Shown in pieces: positions 8,433-16,145 of a stretch of DNA of 64,000 nucleotides. Within the stretch, counting starts at the first letter, position 1, and every line of letters starts with the position of its first letter. The position numbers were made by a program, and so were the translations under genes. Under the pieces are notes generated by a model. The model had not been told where the DNA came from. It did not search any database and was given only the letters and a program-made list of their open reading frames with translations. The stretch comes from Streptomyces sp. PR69 (GTDB lineage Bacteria; Actinomycetota; Actinomycetes; Streptomycetales; Streptomycetaceae): positions 1 to 64,000 of the forward strand of contig NZ_JAOWCB010000014.1 in NCBI RefSeq assembly GCF_026420845.1. The letters are read 5' to 3'.

Positions 8433-9099
8433 AGCGCTTGGCGAGGCGCTCCACGTCCAGCAGGATCACTGCGCGCGCCTCCAGGCGCAGCCAGCCGCGC
8501 TGGGCGAAGTCGGCCAGGGCCTTGTTCACCGTCTCGCGGGAGGCGCCGACGAGCTGCGCCAGCTCCTCCTGGGTGAGGTCGTGGACGACGTGGATGCCCT
8601 CCTCCGACTGCACGCCGAAGCGGCGCGACAGATCGAGCAGCGCACGGGCGACCCGGCCGGGAACGTCGGAGAAGACCAGGTCGGACATCTGGTCGTTGGT
8701 CCTGCGGAGACGGCGGGCGACCGCGCGCAGCAGGGCGCTGGCGACCTCCGGGCGGGCGTTCAGCCAGGGCTGGAGATCGCCATGGCCGAGACCGAGGAGC
8801 TTGACCTCGGTCAGCGCGGTGGCGGTGGCCGTGCGCGGTCCCGGGTCGAAGAGGGACAGCTCGCCGATCAGCTCGCCGGGGCCGAGGACGGCCAGCATGT
8901 TCTCGCGGCCGTCGGGGGAGGTGCGGTGGAGCTTGACCTTGCCCTCGGTGACCACGTAGAGGCGGTCCCCGGGGTCGCCCTCGTGAAAGAGCGCGTCGCC
9001 ACGGGCGAGCGTCGCTTCACTCATCGAGGCGCGGAGCTCCGCGGCCTGCTCGTCATCGAGCGCCGCGAAGAGCGGGGCGCGCCGCAGAACGTCGTCCAC
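8425..9099 (-). CDS. crp: cAMP receptor protein, Crp/FNR family
   Basis: This is the global cAMP-binding transcription regulator, in Streptomyces required for germination and for antibiotic gene control. The 224 residues carry an N-terminal cyclic-nucleotide-binding domain (GDRLYVVTEGKVKLH; phosphate-binding cassette GELIGELSLFDPGPRTATATA). A dimerisation helix follows, then a winged helix-turn-helix with recognition helix TQEELAQLVGASRETVNKAL near residues 170-190. I chose the GTG at 9097-9099 (VDDVLRRAPLF) because AGGAGAG lies about 8 nt upstream and the length equals that of the S. coelicolor protein as I recall it. An open frame continues upstream to 9210 but is not supported. It is divergent from nth. 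Confidence 0.95.
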   Translation of the reverse strand: MDDVLRRAPLFAALDDEQAAELRASMSEATLARGDALFHEGDPGDRLYVVTEGKVKLHRTSPDGRENMLAVLGPGELIGELSLFDPGPRTATATALTEVKLLGLGHGDLQPWLNARPEVASALLRAVARRLRRTNDQMSDLVFSDVPGRVARALLDLSRRFGVQSEEGIHVVHDLTQEELAQLVGASRETVNKALADFAQRGWLRLEARAVILLDVERLAKRSR

Positions 9100-9324
9100 G
9101 AGTTCTCTCCTTGTCGACCTGCTCAGGGGGCGTTGGTCCCCATGATGCCGGACCGTGCTGTACTCGTCTGTACACGTCCGGGGGCGGGCCCACGGACTTC
9201 CGGGCGGCAAAAATTCGTGCGATCAGTCACAACAAGTTTGACGCACAGCGGCGTCTGTCCCTACGGCAGGGGCCCGATTGGGTCCTGATTGCCGGTGACC
9301 GGGGCGGATGTCAGTGGCGGCCCT

Positions 9325-9336
9325 TAGGCTGGCCGG
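9325..9336 (+). promoter_or_regulatory. -10 element for leaderless nth transcript
   Basis: TAGGCT (9325-9330) lies 6 nt before the GTG start at 9337. No Shine-Dalgarno sequence precedes it. The arrangement matches the leaderless-start pattern seen at several other genes here. Confidence 0.55.
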
Positions 9337-10245
9337 GTGTCCAATTCGCCGGTGAGAGCGCAGGCCAAGGGGGCTGGAAGCGTGTCCGCGAAGCAGAATT
9401 CCGCTGTGGGCGAACAGCCGTCGCCACCCCGCTCGCCTAATCCGCCAAAGCGGAGGAAAAGCGACAAATCGGAATCAAGGCTGGCCATGGTCCGCCGCGC
9501 CCGCCGGATCAATCGCGAGCTGGCCGAGGTCTTTCCGTACGCCCATCCGGAGCTTGATTTCGAGAATCCGTTCGAGCTGCTGGTCGCCACGGTCCTCTCC
9601 GCCCAGACGACGGACCTGCGGGTGAACCAGACCACGCCCGCGCTCTTCGCCAGATACCCGACTCCTGAGGACATGGCCGCCGCCGTGCCGGAGGAGCTGG
9701 AGGAGATCATCCGGCCCACCGGCTTCTTCCGGGCGAAGGCGAAGTCGCTGATCGGCCTCTCCGCCGCTCTGCGGGACAACTACGGCGGCGAGGTCCCCGG
9801 CACCCTCAAGGACCTGGTGACGCTGCCCGGCGTGGGCCGCAAGACGGCGTTCGTGGTGCTCGGCAACGCCTTCGGCGTCCCCGGCATAACGGTCGACACC
9901 CACTTCGGCCGGCTGGTGCGGCGGTGGAAGCTGACGGATCAGGAGGACCCGGAGAAGGTCGAGGCCGAGATCGCCGCGATCTTCCCGAAGTCCGAGTGGA
10001 CGATGCTGTCGCACCGCGTGATCTTCCACGGCCGGCGGATCTGCCACGCCCGCAAGCCCGCCTGCGGCGCCTGCCCCATCGCGCATCTCTGTCCGTCGTA
10101 CGGGGAGGGCGAGACGGACCCCGAGAAGGCCAAGAAGCTGCTGAAGTACGAAATGGGCGGGCAGCCGGGCCAGCGGCTGAAGCCGCCGCCCGACTATCCG
10201 GGCAAGCCGGCGCCGCCCGCCGCCGCCCTGGGGGCGGCCGGGTGA
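9337..10245 (+). CDS. nth: Endonuclease III (DNA glycosylase/AP lyase)
   Basis: This base-excision-repair enzyme removes oxidised pyrimidines and nicks the abasic site. The helix-hairpin-helix [12 protein letters not shown] carries the catalytic lysine and the Asp follows in [13 protein letters not shown]. The C-terminal [4Fe-4S] motif C-x6-C-x2-C-x5-C is complete ([17 protein letters not shown]). At 302 residues it is longer than the E. coli enzyme because of a charged, Ser/Pro-rich N-terminal extension (about 55 residues) and a Pro-rich tail. The GTG at 9337 fits the leaderless promoter just upstream; GTG 9382 and ATG 9487 are alternatives that would remove most of the extension. The stop codon sits inside a 12-bp tandem repeat. 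Confidence 0.94.
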   Translation: MSNSPVRAQAKGAGSVSAKQNSAVGEQPSPPRSPNPPKRRKSDKSESRLAMVRRARRINRELAEVFPYAHPELDFENPFELLVATVLSAQTTDLRVNQTTPALFARYPTPEDMAAAVPEELEEIIRPTGFFRAKAKSLIGLSAALRDNYGGEVPGTLKDLVTLPGVGRKTAFVVLGNAFGVPGITVDTHFGRLVRRWKLTDQEDPEKVEAEIAAIFPKSEWTMLSHRVIFHGRRICHARKPACGACPIAHLCPSYGEGETDPEKAKKLLKYEMGGQPGQRLKPPPDYPGKPAPPAAALGAAG

Positions 10246-10277
10246 CGGGACCGGTGACGGGGCCGGTGACGCACGGG
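10242..10277. repeat. 12-bp tandem repeat beginning at the nth stop codon
   Basis: GTGACGGGACCG (10242-10253), GTGACGGGGCCG (10254-10265) and a decayed third copy (10266-10277). The first copy contains the nth stop codon TGA (10243-10245). The period is a multiple of three, so extra copies would also keep the frame. Confidence 0.75.
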
Positions 10278-10391
10278 GCTGCGGGCGGTCCGGCGGCAGG
10301 CGGTCCGGCGGCCTCCGGCCGCGCCGCGCCGCGCGGCCGCTGTGGAACGATCCAAGCGCCCCGGGGCGTTATGCGCAGGGGGTGCATCTGA

Positions 10392-11129
10392 TTGCGCACA
10401 GGAGAAGACACGGACGAGACATCCCGGACACACGGGGTCACAGAGACGGGCCGGGCCGCGGGCGAGGTCGTCGTCACGACACAGGGGCTGCCCGAGTGGC
10501 TCGACCCCGTCGTACGCGTTGTGCGGAGCGTCGAGCCCGAGCAGCTCAGCCGGTTTCTGCCGCCCAAGAGCGGGCGCGGCCGGCAGTCCGCCGTGCTGAT
10601 CCTGCTCGGCGACGGCGCGCGGGGCCCCGAGCTGCTGCTGATGGAGCGCGCCGGCTCGCTGCGCTCGCACGCCGGGCAGCCGTCCTTCCCCGGCGGCGCG
10701 CTCGACCCCGAGGACGGCGACCCGGCCACCACCGGCCCGCTGCGCGCCGCCCTGCGCGAGGCCGAGGAGGAGACGGGTCTCGACCCGTCCGGCGTGCAGC
10801 TCTTCGGAGTGCTGCCCAGGCTCTACATCCCGGTCAGCGGTTTCGTGGTGACCCCCGTGCTCGGCTGGTGGCGCGTGCCGAGCCCCGTCGGCGCGGTGGA
10901 CCCCGCCGAGACCGCCAGGGTCTTCACCGTCCCCGTGGCGGATCTCACGGACCCCGCCAACCGCGCGACCGCACTGCATCCCAGCGGCCACACCGGCCCG
11001 GCATTTCTGGTCGAATCCGCCCTGGTCTGGGGTTTCACCGCCGGAGTGATCGACCGGATTCTGCACTTCGCGGGCTGGGAGCGGCCATGGGACCGCTCCC
11101 GGCGGGTCCCGCTGGACTGGCGCTCATGA
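10392..11129 (+). CDS. NUDIX hydrolase, CoA pyrophosphatase type
   Basis: This 245-residue NUDIX enzyme belongs to the CoA pyrophosphatase group (UPF0035/NUDT7-8 like), which splits CoA into 3',5'-ADP and phosphopantetheine. The UPF0035-type element LRSHAGQPSFPGGALDPEDG is followed by the NUDIX helix AALREAEEETGLDP, with REaEEETG carrying the metal ligands. An in-frame TGA lies immediately before the first possible codon. The earliest start is therefore TTG at 10392, which has AGGGGG about 6 nt upstream. No ATG or GTG exists before the conserved LPEWLDPVVR, so the rare TTG start is likely. It is preceded by a repeat-rich spacer after nth and followed after 114 nt by the membrane protease gene. 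Confidence 0.87.
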   Translation: MRTGEDTDETSRTHGVTETGRAAGEVVVTTQGLPEWLDPVVRVVRSVEPEQLSRFLPPKSGRGRQSAVLILLGDGARGPELLLMERAGSLRSHAGQPSFPGGALDPEDGDPATTGPLRAALREAEEETGLDPSGVQLFGVLPRLYIPVSGFVVTPVLGWWRVPSPVGAVDPAETARVFTVPVADLTDPANRATALHPSGHTGPAFLVESALVWGFTAGVIDRILHFAGWERPWDRSRRVPLDWRS

Positions 11130-11243
11130 CAGGCTGACCACACGCCGTACGCCGTGCTCCGCGGAGGCGGCGCGCTCAGGGCGGCTCCGCCGCCGGACCC
11201 GAAAGCCAGCCGGCGGAGCGCCGGCGACGACACTGCGAGGCAA

Positions 11244-12449
11244 ATGACGGTGAACGTGCTGGACATCCTGTTGCTGGTCGCCGCCGTGTGGTTCGCGATC
11301 GTCGGCTATCGCCAGGGCTTCGTCGTCGGCATCCTGTCGGTGATCGGCTTTCTTGGCGGCGGCCTTGTCGCCGTCTATGCGCTGCCCGTCCTGTGGGACC
11401 ATCTGACGAACAACACGGAGGTGTCCACCGCCGCGGCGATCGCCGCCGTGGTGATCGTGATCGTCTGCGCCTCCGTGGGGCAGGCCGTCACCACGCATCT
11501 GGGCAACAAGCTGCGCCGGTACATCACCTGGTCGCCCGCCCGGGCCCTGGACGCCACCGGCGGCGCGCTGGTCAATGTGGTGGCGATGTTGCTGGTCGCC
11601 TGGCTGATCGGCTCCAACCTGGCCAAGACGTCCCTGCCCCCGTTCGGCAAAGAGGCCCGCAACTCCAAGGTGCTGCAGGGCGTCCACCGCCTGATGCCCG
11701 ATCAGGCCTCCACCTGGTTCGACGACTTCTCCTCCGTCCTCGCGCAGAACGGCTTCCCGCAGGTCTTCACCCCCTTCTCCAACGAGCCCATCACCGAGGT
11801 CCAGGCTCCCGACCCGGCGCTCGCCGGCAGCCCCGTCGCCGCCCGCGCCAAGCAGTCCATCGTCAAGGTCGTCGGCACGGCCCCGGGCTGCGGCAAGGTC
11901 CTCGAAGGCACCGGGTTCGTCTTCGCCGAGCGGCGGGTGATGACCAACGCGCATGTCGTGGGCGGAGTCGACGAGCCGACCGTGCAGATCGGCGGTGAGG
12001 GCAGGCTCTACGACGCCAAGGTGGTGCTGTACGACTGGCAGCGGGACATCGCCGTGCTGGATGTGCCGGATCTGCGGGCGCGGCCGCTGCAGTTCGCCGA
12101 CGGCGATGCGCGCTCCGGCGACAGCGCGATCGTCGCCGGCTTCCCGGAGAACGGCTCCTACGATGTCCGTTCTGCGCGGGTGCGCGGCCGTATCAACGCC
12201 AACGGCCCCGACATCTACCAGCGCGGCATCGTGCAGCGCGATGTCTACTCGCTCTTCGCCACGGTCCGCCAGGGCAACTCCGGCGGTCCGCTGCTGACGA
12301 CGGACGGCAGGGTGTACGGCGTCATCTTCGCCCGCTCCCTGGACGACCCGGACACCGGTTACGCCCTGACGGTCGATGAGATCCGCGAGGACATCGCCCT
12401 TGGCCGCAGCGCCAACCAGGAGGTCGACAGCCAGCGCTGCGCGCTGTAG
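11244..12449 (+). CDS. MarP-like membrane-anchored serine protease (CvpA-trypsin fusion)
   Basis: Four N-terminal membrane segments of the colicin V production (CvpA) type (about residues 6-22, 26-48, 63-82, 107-125) are followed by an extracytoplasmic trypsin-like domain. The catalytic triad is His237 (TNAHVVGG), Asp268 (RDIAVLDV) and Ser346 (QGNSGGPL). Cys216 (APGCGKVLEG) and Cys399 near the very end match the redox-sensitive disulfide described in M. tuberculosis MarP, a protease needed for acid and oxidative stress survival. Length (401) is also close to MarP (397). I start at ATG 11244, with a GAGG 4 nt upstream; the longer frame from 11154 is unsupported. Its target in Streptomyces is unknown, but cell-wall hydrolase processing is the precedent. 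Confidence 0.92.
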   Translation: MTVNVLDILLLVAAVWFAIVGYRQGFVVGILSVIGFLGGGLVAVYALPVLWDHLTNNTEVSTAAAIAAVVIVIVCASVGQAVTTHLGNKLRRYITWSPARALDATGGALVNVVAMLLVAWLIGSNLAKTSLPPFGKEARNSKVLQGVHRLMPDQASTWFDDFSSVLAQNGFPQVFTPFSNEPITEVQAPDPALAGSPVAARAKQSIVKVVGTAPGCGKVLEGTGFVFAERRVMTNAHVVGGVDEPTVQIGGEGRLYDAKVVLYDWQRDIAVLDVPDLRARPLQFADGDARSGDSAIVAGFPENGSYDVRSARVRGRINANGPDIYQRGIVQRDVYSLFATVRQGNSGGPLLTTDGRVYGVIFARSLDDPDTGYALTVDEIREDIALGRSANQEVDSQRCAL

Positions 12450-12949
12450 GCGTGCGAAGGGTGAAAGGGGCGACGGGCGTCAGCCGTGGATCTGGCCTCC
12501 CGGCCGGGTCGGCCGCGGATACGGCGAGCCGGGGCAGCGGTATGGCGAGCCTCGTCAGCCGCGGGTATGGCGCAGCCGCGCGGACACCCAGCGGGCCCGA
12601 CGCCTCAGGATGCGGGAGATGCCGACCCCCTGCCCGGGATGATCATGGCCCTCGCCTCGGGGGCCACCCGTGTCATGGGTGATCGGCCCACTGGCCGTGC
12701 GGCGGTTGCGTGCTGCGTCACCGTAGTCGTGCGTCCAGCCCATACCCCGACGTGTGCCCCTGGCCCATGGTCGGTAACCGTGCCGGACGCGGCCAATTGG
12801 CCTATGCGCCGGGCATTTGGCCGTTCGTAGGACAACCGTTCCCCGGGCGTTTTGCAGAAGCCGACGACCGGGCGCTCCGACGGCGGGTGTGGTCCGGCGG
12901 CCGGTGCGGTCCGCGGCGTACGACTGCCGGCGCCTTCCGCCGCGTACGG
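12450..12949. other. 500-bp gap without a convincing gene
   Basis: The gap lies between the convergent MarP-like and epoxide-hydrolase-like genes. Short open frames exist on both strands. They include one of about 76 codons on the plus strand from 12452 and the last 30 or so codons of a minus-strand frame ending at 12555 with a basic RRRARWVSARLR stretch. None has both a supported start and recognisable similarity. A perfect 12-bp palindrome GGCCAATTGGCC is at 12791-12802. Confidence 0.5.
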
Positions 12950-13897
12950 CTACCGGTCGGGTTCGGGGTCCTTCAGCCAGTTGATGAGCTCCGTGGAGAA
13001 GGCCACCGGGTCCTCCTCGTGCGGAAAGTGGCCGAGGCCGTCGAAGAGCCTCCAGCGGTACGGGGCCTCCACATACTCGCCCGAGCCCGCCGCGCTGCGG
13101 GTGCGCATCGCCGGGTCCAGCGAGCCGTGCAGATGCAGCGTCGGCACCCGTACCGGCCGCTTCATCCGGCGGTTGAACTGGATGCCGTCCGGCCGTGCCA
13201 TCGAGCGCACCATCCAGCGGTACGGCTCGATCGAGCAGTGCGCCGTCGACGGGATGCACATCGCGCGCCGGTACACCTCGATCGCCTCTTCGTCCGGAGG
13301 CTGCGGACCCGACCAGGCACGGATCAGCTTGCCGGCCAAGGCCCCCTCGTCCGCCACGAGCTGACGCTCCGGAATCCAGGGGCGCTGAAAGCCCCACACA
13401 TAGGATCCGGCGCGGCTCTGCGCGAAGTCGGACAGCATCGCCGAGCGCCACCGGCGCGGATGCGGCATCGAGGAGACCGCCAGCCGGCGCACCAGCTTGG
13501 GCCGCATCACCGCCGCGGTCCAGGCCAGATATCCGCCCAGGTCATGGCCGACGAGCGCGGCGTCCGGCTCGCCGAGGGAGCGGACGACCCCGGTGATGTC
13601 GAGCGCCAGGTTCGCGGGGTCGTAACCCCGGGGTGTGCGGTCGCTGCCGCCCACGCCCCTCAGGTCCATCGCCACCGCACGGAACCCGGCGTCGGCGAGC
13701 GCGGTCAGCTGATGCCGCCAGGTCCACCAGAACTGCGGGAAGCCGTGCAGCAGCAGCACCAGCGGCCCGTCGCCCAGCTCCGCGATATGGAAGCGGGCGC
13801 CGTTGGCCGCCACATCGCGGTGGGTCCACGGGCCGTCGATGCGTACGGGGCTGCCGGAGCCGCCGAAGCCGCCGGCACGGATGTCTGGGGCAGTCAT
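12950..13897 (-). CDS. Alpha/beta hydrolase, epoxide hydrolase-like
   Basis: The 315-residue protein has the alpha/beta-hydrolase motifs of soluble epoxide hydrolases and haloalkane dehalogenases. The oxyanion-hole motif HGFPQFWWTW is at residues 51-60, and MDLRGVGGSDRT corresponds to the conserved D-x-R-G-x-G-x-S motif. The nucleophile elbow VGHDLGG has Asp119 as nucleophile, instead of the serine of esterases. The C-terminal HGSLDP (acid) and GLGHFPHEE (base) complete the triad. An Asp nucleophile plus HGxP favours epoxide hydrolase. No signal peptide is visible. Downstream on the same strand is the 500-bp gene-free gap. The physiological substrate cannot be inferred. Confidence 0.85.
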   Translation of the reverse strand: MTAPDIRAGGFGGSGSPVRIDGPWTHRDVAANGARFHIAELGDGPLVLLLHGFPQFWWTWRHQLTALADAGFRAVAMDLRGVGGSDRTPRGYDPANLALDITGVVRSLGEPDAALVGHDLGGYLAWTAAVMRPKLVRRLAVSSMPHPRRWRSAMLSDFAQSRAGSYVWGFQRPWIPERQLVADEGALAGKLIRAWSGPQPPDEEAIEVYRRAMCIPSTAHCSIEPYRWMVRSMARPDGIQFNRRMKRPVRVPTLHLHGSLDPAMRTRSAAGSGEYVEAPYRWRLFDGLGHFPHEEDPVAFSTELINWLKDPEPDR

Positions 13898-13949
13898 GCT
13901 GTCGAGCGTCCCACATCCGCCGGACTGCGGCGCGGCTGCTCCGAAAGCG

Positions 13950-14405
13950 TCACACGACTGCCTTGTCCTGGGCCGGACGTGTGTGCGGCTTGACGGTCTG
14001 CAGGACGGCGGCCGTCTGCTTGGCCGAGGCGATGGACTTCTCCGGCGGCTTGACCTTCTTGAACTTGGAGACGCCCAGCAGTGCGAGGGCCACGCCCAGC
14101 AGGACGTATGCGCTGCCCACGATCAGAAACGACCAGGCCAGGCCGAGGCCCAGATTGTGGATCCCGTACGCCGCCGCGAAGCTCAGCACGGGCAGCGCGA
14201 AGAGCACCAGCACCCCCGCGACGATGAACGCGACGCCGCCGATCGCGCCGCGCTTGACGTCCTGGCGCAGCTCGGCCTTGGCCAGGGCGATCTCGTCGTG
14301 CACCAGCGCGGACATCTCCGCGGTCGCGGAGGCGACCAACTGCCCGAGGCTGCGGTCGGCGGTGGGGCCGGTGCCGTTGACGCCCGTCATGCCGGGGTCG
14401 CTCAT
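13950..14405 (-). CDS. Holin-X family (putative actinobacterial holin superfamily III) membrane protein
   Basis: The 151-residue protein has two strong hydrophobic segments (about residues 55-79 and 88-112), preceded by an amphipathic helix LGQLVASATAEMSALVHDEIALAKAELRQDVKR. This layout defines the Phage_holin_3_6 (holin-X) family, common on actinobacterial chromosomes with no link to phage. The N- and C-termini are hydrophilic, and the Lys-rich C-terminal tail is probably cytoplasmic. It lies 45 nt downstream of nhaA and on the same strand, so the two are probably co-transcribed. No function is established for chromosomal members. Confidence 0.82.
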   Translation of the reverse strand: MSDPGMTGVNGTGPTADRSLGQLVASATAEMSALVHDEIALAKAELRQDVKRGAIGGVAFIVAGVLVLFALPVLSFAAAYGIHNLGLGLAWSFLIVGSAYVLLGVALALLGVSKFKKVKPPEKSIASAKQTAAVLQTVKPHTRPAQDKAVV

Positions 14406-14450
14406 CGCTGACTCCCTCTTCTCGCTCTTCGCCTGCGAATCCGTGTCAGA

Positions 14451-15887
14451 TCATGCCGGACTGTCGCCGCCGTCGCGCGACACCCCCGCCACTTCCGCCA
14501 TCCGGCGGTGCTTCGCGGCCTTCTCCTCGTAGATCGCGGCCATCCGCAGGTGGTACTCCGGATCGTCCTGCTCGTAGATGTCCGGGATGCCGTCGCGGTC
14601 CTCGTCGCGGTCCTCCTCGGCGCACAGCGCCTGGTACTTGCGCACACGCAGCTTGAGCAGCACGGTGGCGCAGATCGCGGCGATCAGCGAGCCGATCAGG
14701 ACGGCGGCCTTGACCTCGTCGGTCAGCACCTCATCGCCGACGAAGGCGAGTTCGCCGATGAGGAGCGAGACGGTGAAGCCGATGCCCGCGAGCGTGGCGA
14801 CGGCGAACACATCGGCCCAGGCCAGATCCTCGTTCAGCTGGGCCCTGGTGAAGCGCACGGTCAGCCAGGAGCCGCCGAAGATGCCGATCATCTTGCCGGC
14901 CACCAGACCGAGGACCACGCCGAGCGTCTCGGGCTGGGTGAAGACATCGGAGACCGCGCTGCCGGAGACGGAGACACCCGCGGAGAACAGCGCGAACAGC
15001 GGCACCGCGAGACCGGCCGAAAGGGGACGCACCAGATGCTCGATGTGCTCCCCGGGCGAGTGATCCTCGTCCTCATGGCGGGTGCAGCGGAGCATCAGGC
15101 CCATGGCCACTCCGGCGATGGTGGCGTGGACGCCGCTGTTGTACATCAGCCCCCAGATCACCAGGCCCAGCGGGATGTACACATACCAGCCGCGTACGCC
15201 CATGCGCAGCAGCAGCCAGAAGAGGCCCAGCCCGACGAGTGCGCCGCCCAGCGCCGCGAAGTTCAGATCGCTGGTGAAGAAGATCGCGATGATCAGGATG
15301 GCGAAGAGGTCGTCGACCACCGCGAGGGTGAGCAGAAAGGCGCGCAGTGCGGACGGCAGCGAGGTGCCGATGACCGCGAGGACGGCGAGCGCGAAGGCGA
15401 TGTCGGTGGCGGTCGGCACGGCCCAGCCGTCGGTCGAACCGCCGCCGATGGCGTTGACCAGCAGATAGACCAGCGCGGGGGCGGCCATGCCGGCGATCGC
15501 GGCGACCACCGGGAGGGTGGCCGCCTTGGGGTCGCGCAGCTCTCCTGCGACCAGCTCGCGCTTGAGCTCGATGCCCGCGACGAAGAAGAAGACGGCCAGC
15601 AGTCCGTCGGCGGCCCAGTGCTGAAGGGAGAGGTCAAGGCCGAGAGCAGCCGGCCCTATGTGGAAGTCGCGTACGGACTGGTAGTCGTCGCTCAGGGGGC
15701 TGTTCGCCCATATGAGGGCGACGATCGCCGCGATGAGCAGCAGTACGCCGCCGACGGTCTCGGCTCGCAGGGCGTCGGCGATGAACCTCCGCTCGGGGAG
15801 GGACAGACGCCCGAGGAACTTGCGGTCCGTCTGGTCGGCGGGACGGTCGGTCTGGCCGGTCTGGCCAGGGGGGGTCGGTGCGGGCAC
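14451..15887 (-). CDS. nhaA: Na+/H+ antiporter NhaA
   Basis: This secondary transporter exchanges cytoplasmic Na+ (or Li+) for external protons. The adjacent aspartates of the ion-binding site are present in TLAVVDDLFAI, and the family signatures FFFVAGIELKRELVAGEL and GVHATIAGVAMGLML are intact. About twelve hydrophobic segments fit the NhaA fold. The C-terminus adds an acidic tail (EEDRDEDRDGIPDIYEQDD) of roughly 75 residues, absent from E. coli NhaA. I chose GTG 15885-15887 (VPAPTPPGQ) with GGAGG about 10 nt upstream; an open frame reaches 15980 but lacks signals. It is followed by the holin-X gene. Confidence 0.93.
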   Translation of the reverse strand: MPAPTPPGQTGQTDRPADQTDRKFLGRLSLPERRFIADALRAETVGGVLLLIAAIVALIWANSPLSDDYQSVRDFHIGPAALGLDLSLQHWAADGLLAVFFFVAGIELKRELVAGELRDPKAATLPVVAAIAGMAAPALVYLLVNAIGGGSTDGWAVPTATDIAFALAVLAVIGTSLPSALRAFLLTLAVVDDLFAILIIAIFFTSDLNFAALGGALVGLGLFWLLLRMGVRGWYVYIPLGLVIWGLMYNSGVHATIAGVAMGLMLRCTRHEDEDHSPGEHIEHLVRPLSAGLAVPLFALFSAGVSVSGSAVSDVFTQPETLGVVLGLVAGKMIGIFGGSWLTVRFTRAQLNEDLAWADVFAVATLAGIGFTVSLLIGELAFVGDEVLTDEVKAAVLIGSLIAAICATVLLKLRVRKYQALCAEEDRDEDRDGIPDIYEQDDPEYHLRMAAIYEEKAAKHRRMAEVAGVSRDGGDSPA

Positions 15888-16065
15888 GTCGAAGGACCTC
15901 CGATGGTCGGGTGGGCAGGGGTGAAGCGCATGCCGACCAGACTTCCCGGCGCACCTTTTGTCACATGTAGTTCTTATCAAGTCTTATCAAGAGCGTCGTT
16001 GACGCGCGCTTTACCTTACCCAAGCCCGCAAGGGCGTATCCGTGACCCTCACCATAGACACATAA

Positions 16066-16095
16066 GGGACATCCGGCGCGTCAGCCGGATGTCCC
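16066..16095. terminator. Terminator stem-loop downstream of acsA
   Basis: A perfect 12-bp stem, GGGACATCCGGC and GCCGGATGTCCC, with a 6-nt loop lies 50 nt beyond the acsA stop on the minus strand. On that strand it is followed by TTATGTGT, so it fits an intrinsic terminator. Confidence 0.8.
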
Positions 16096-16145
16096 TCGAT
16101 GTGCCTTGGCGTCCCTTGGCGTCTCTCTTGGTGTGGCTCGGCCGG

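Noticed and set aside
12452..12682. 76-codon plus-strand frame after the MarP-like gene
   Set aside because: GYG-type low complexity, no ribosome-binding site and no known relatives; the opposite strand has equally long frames.
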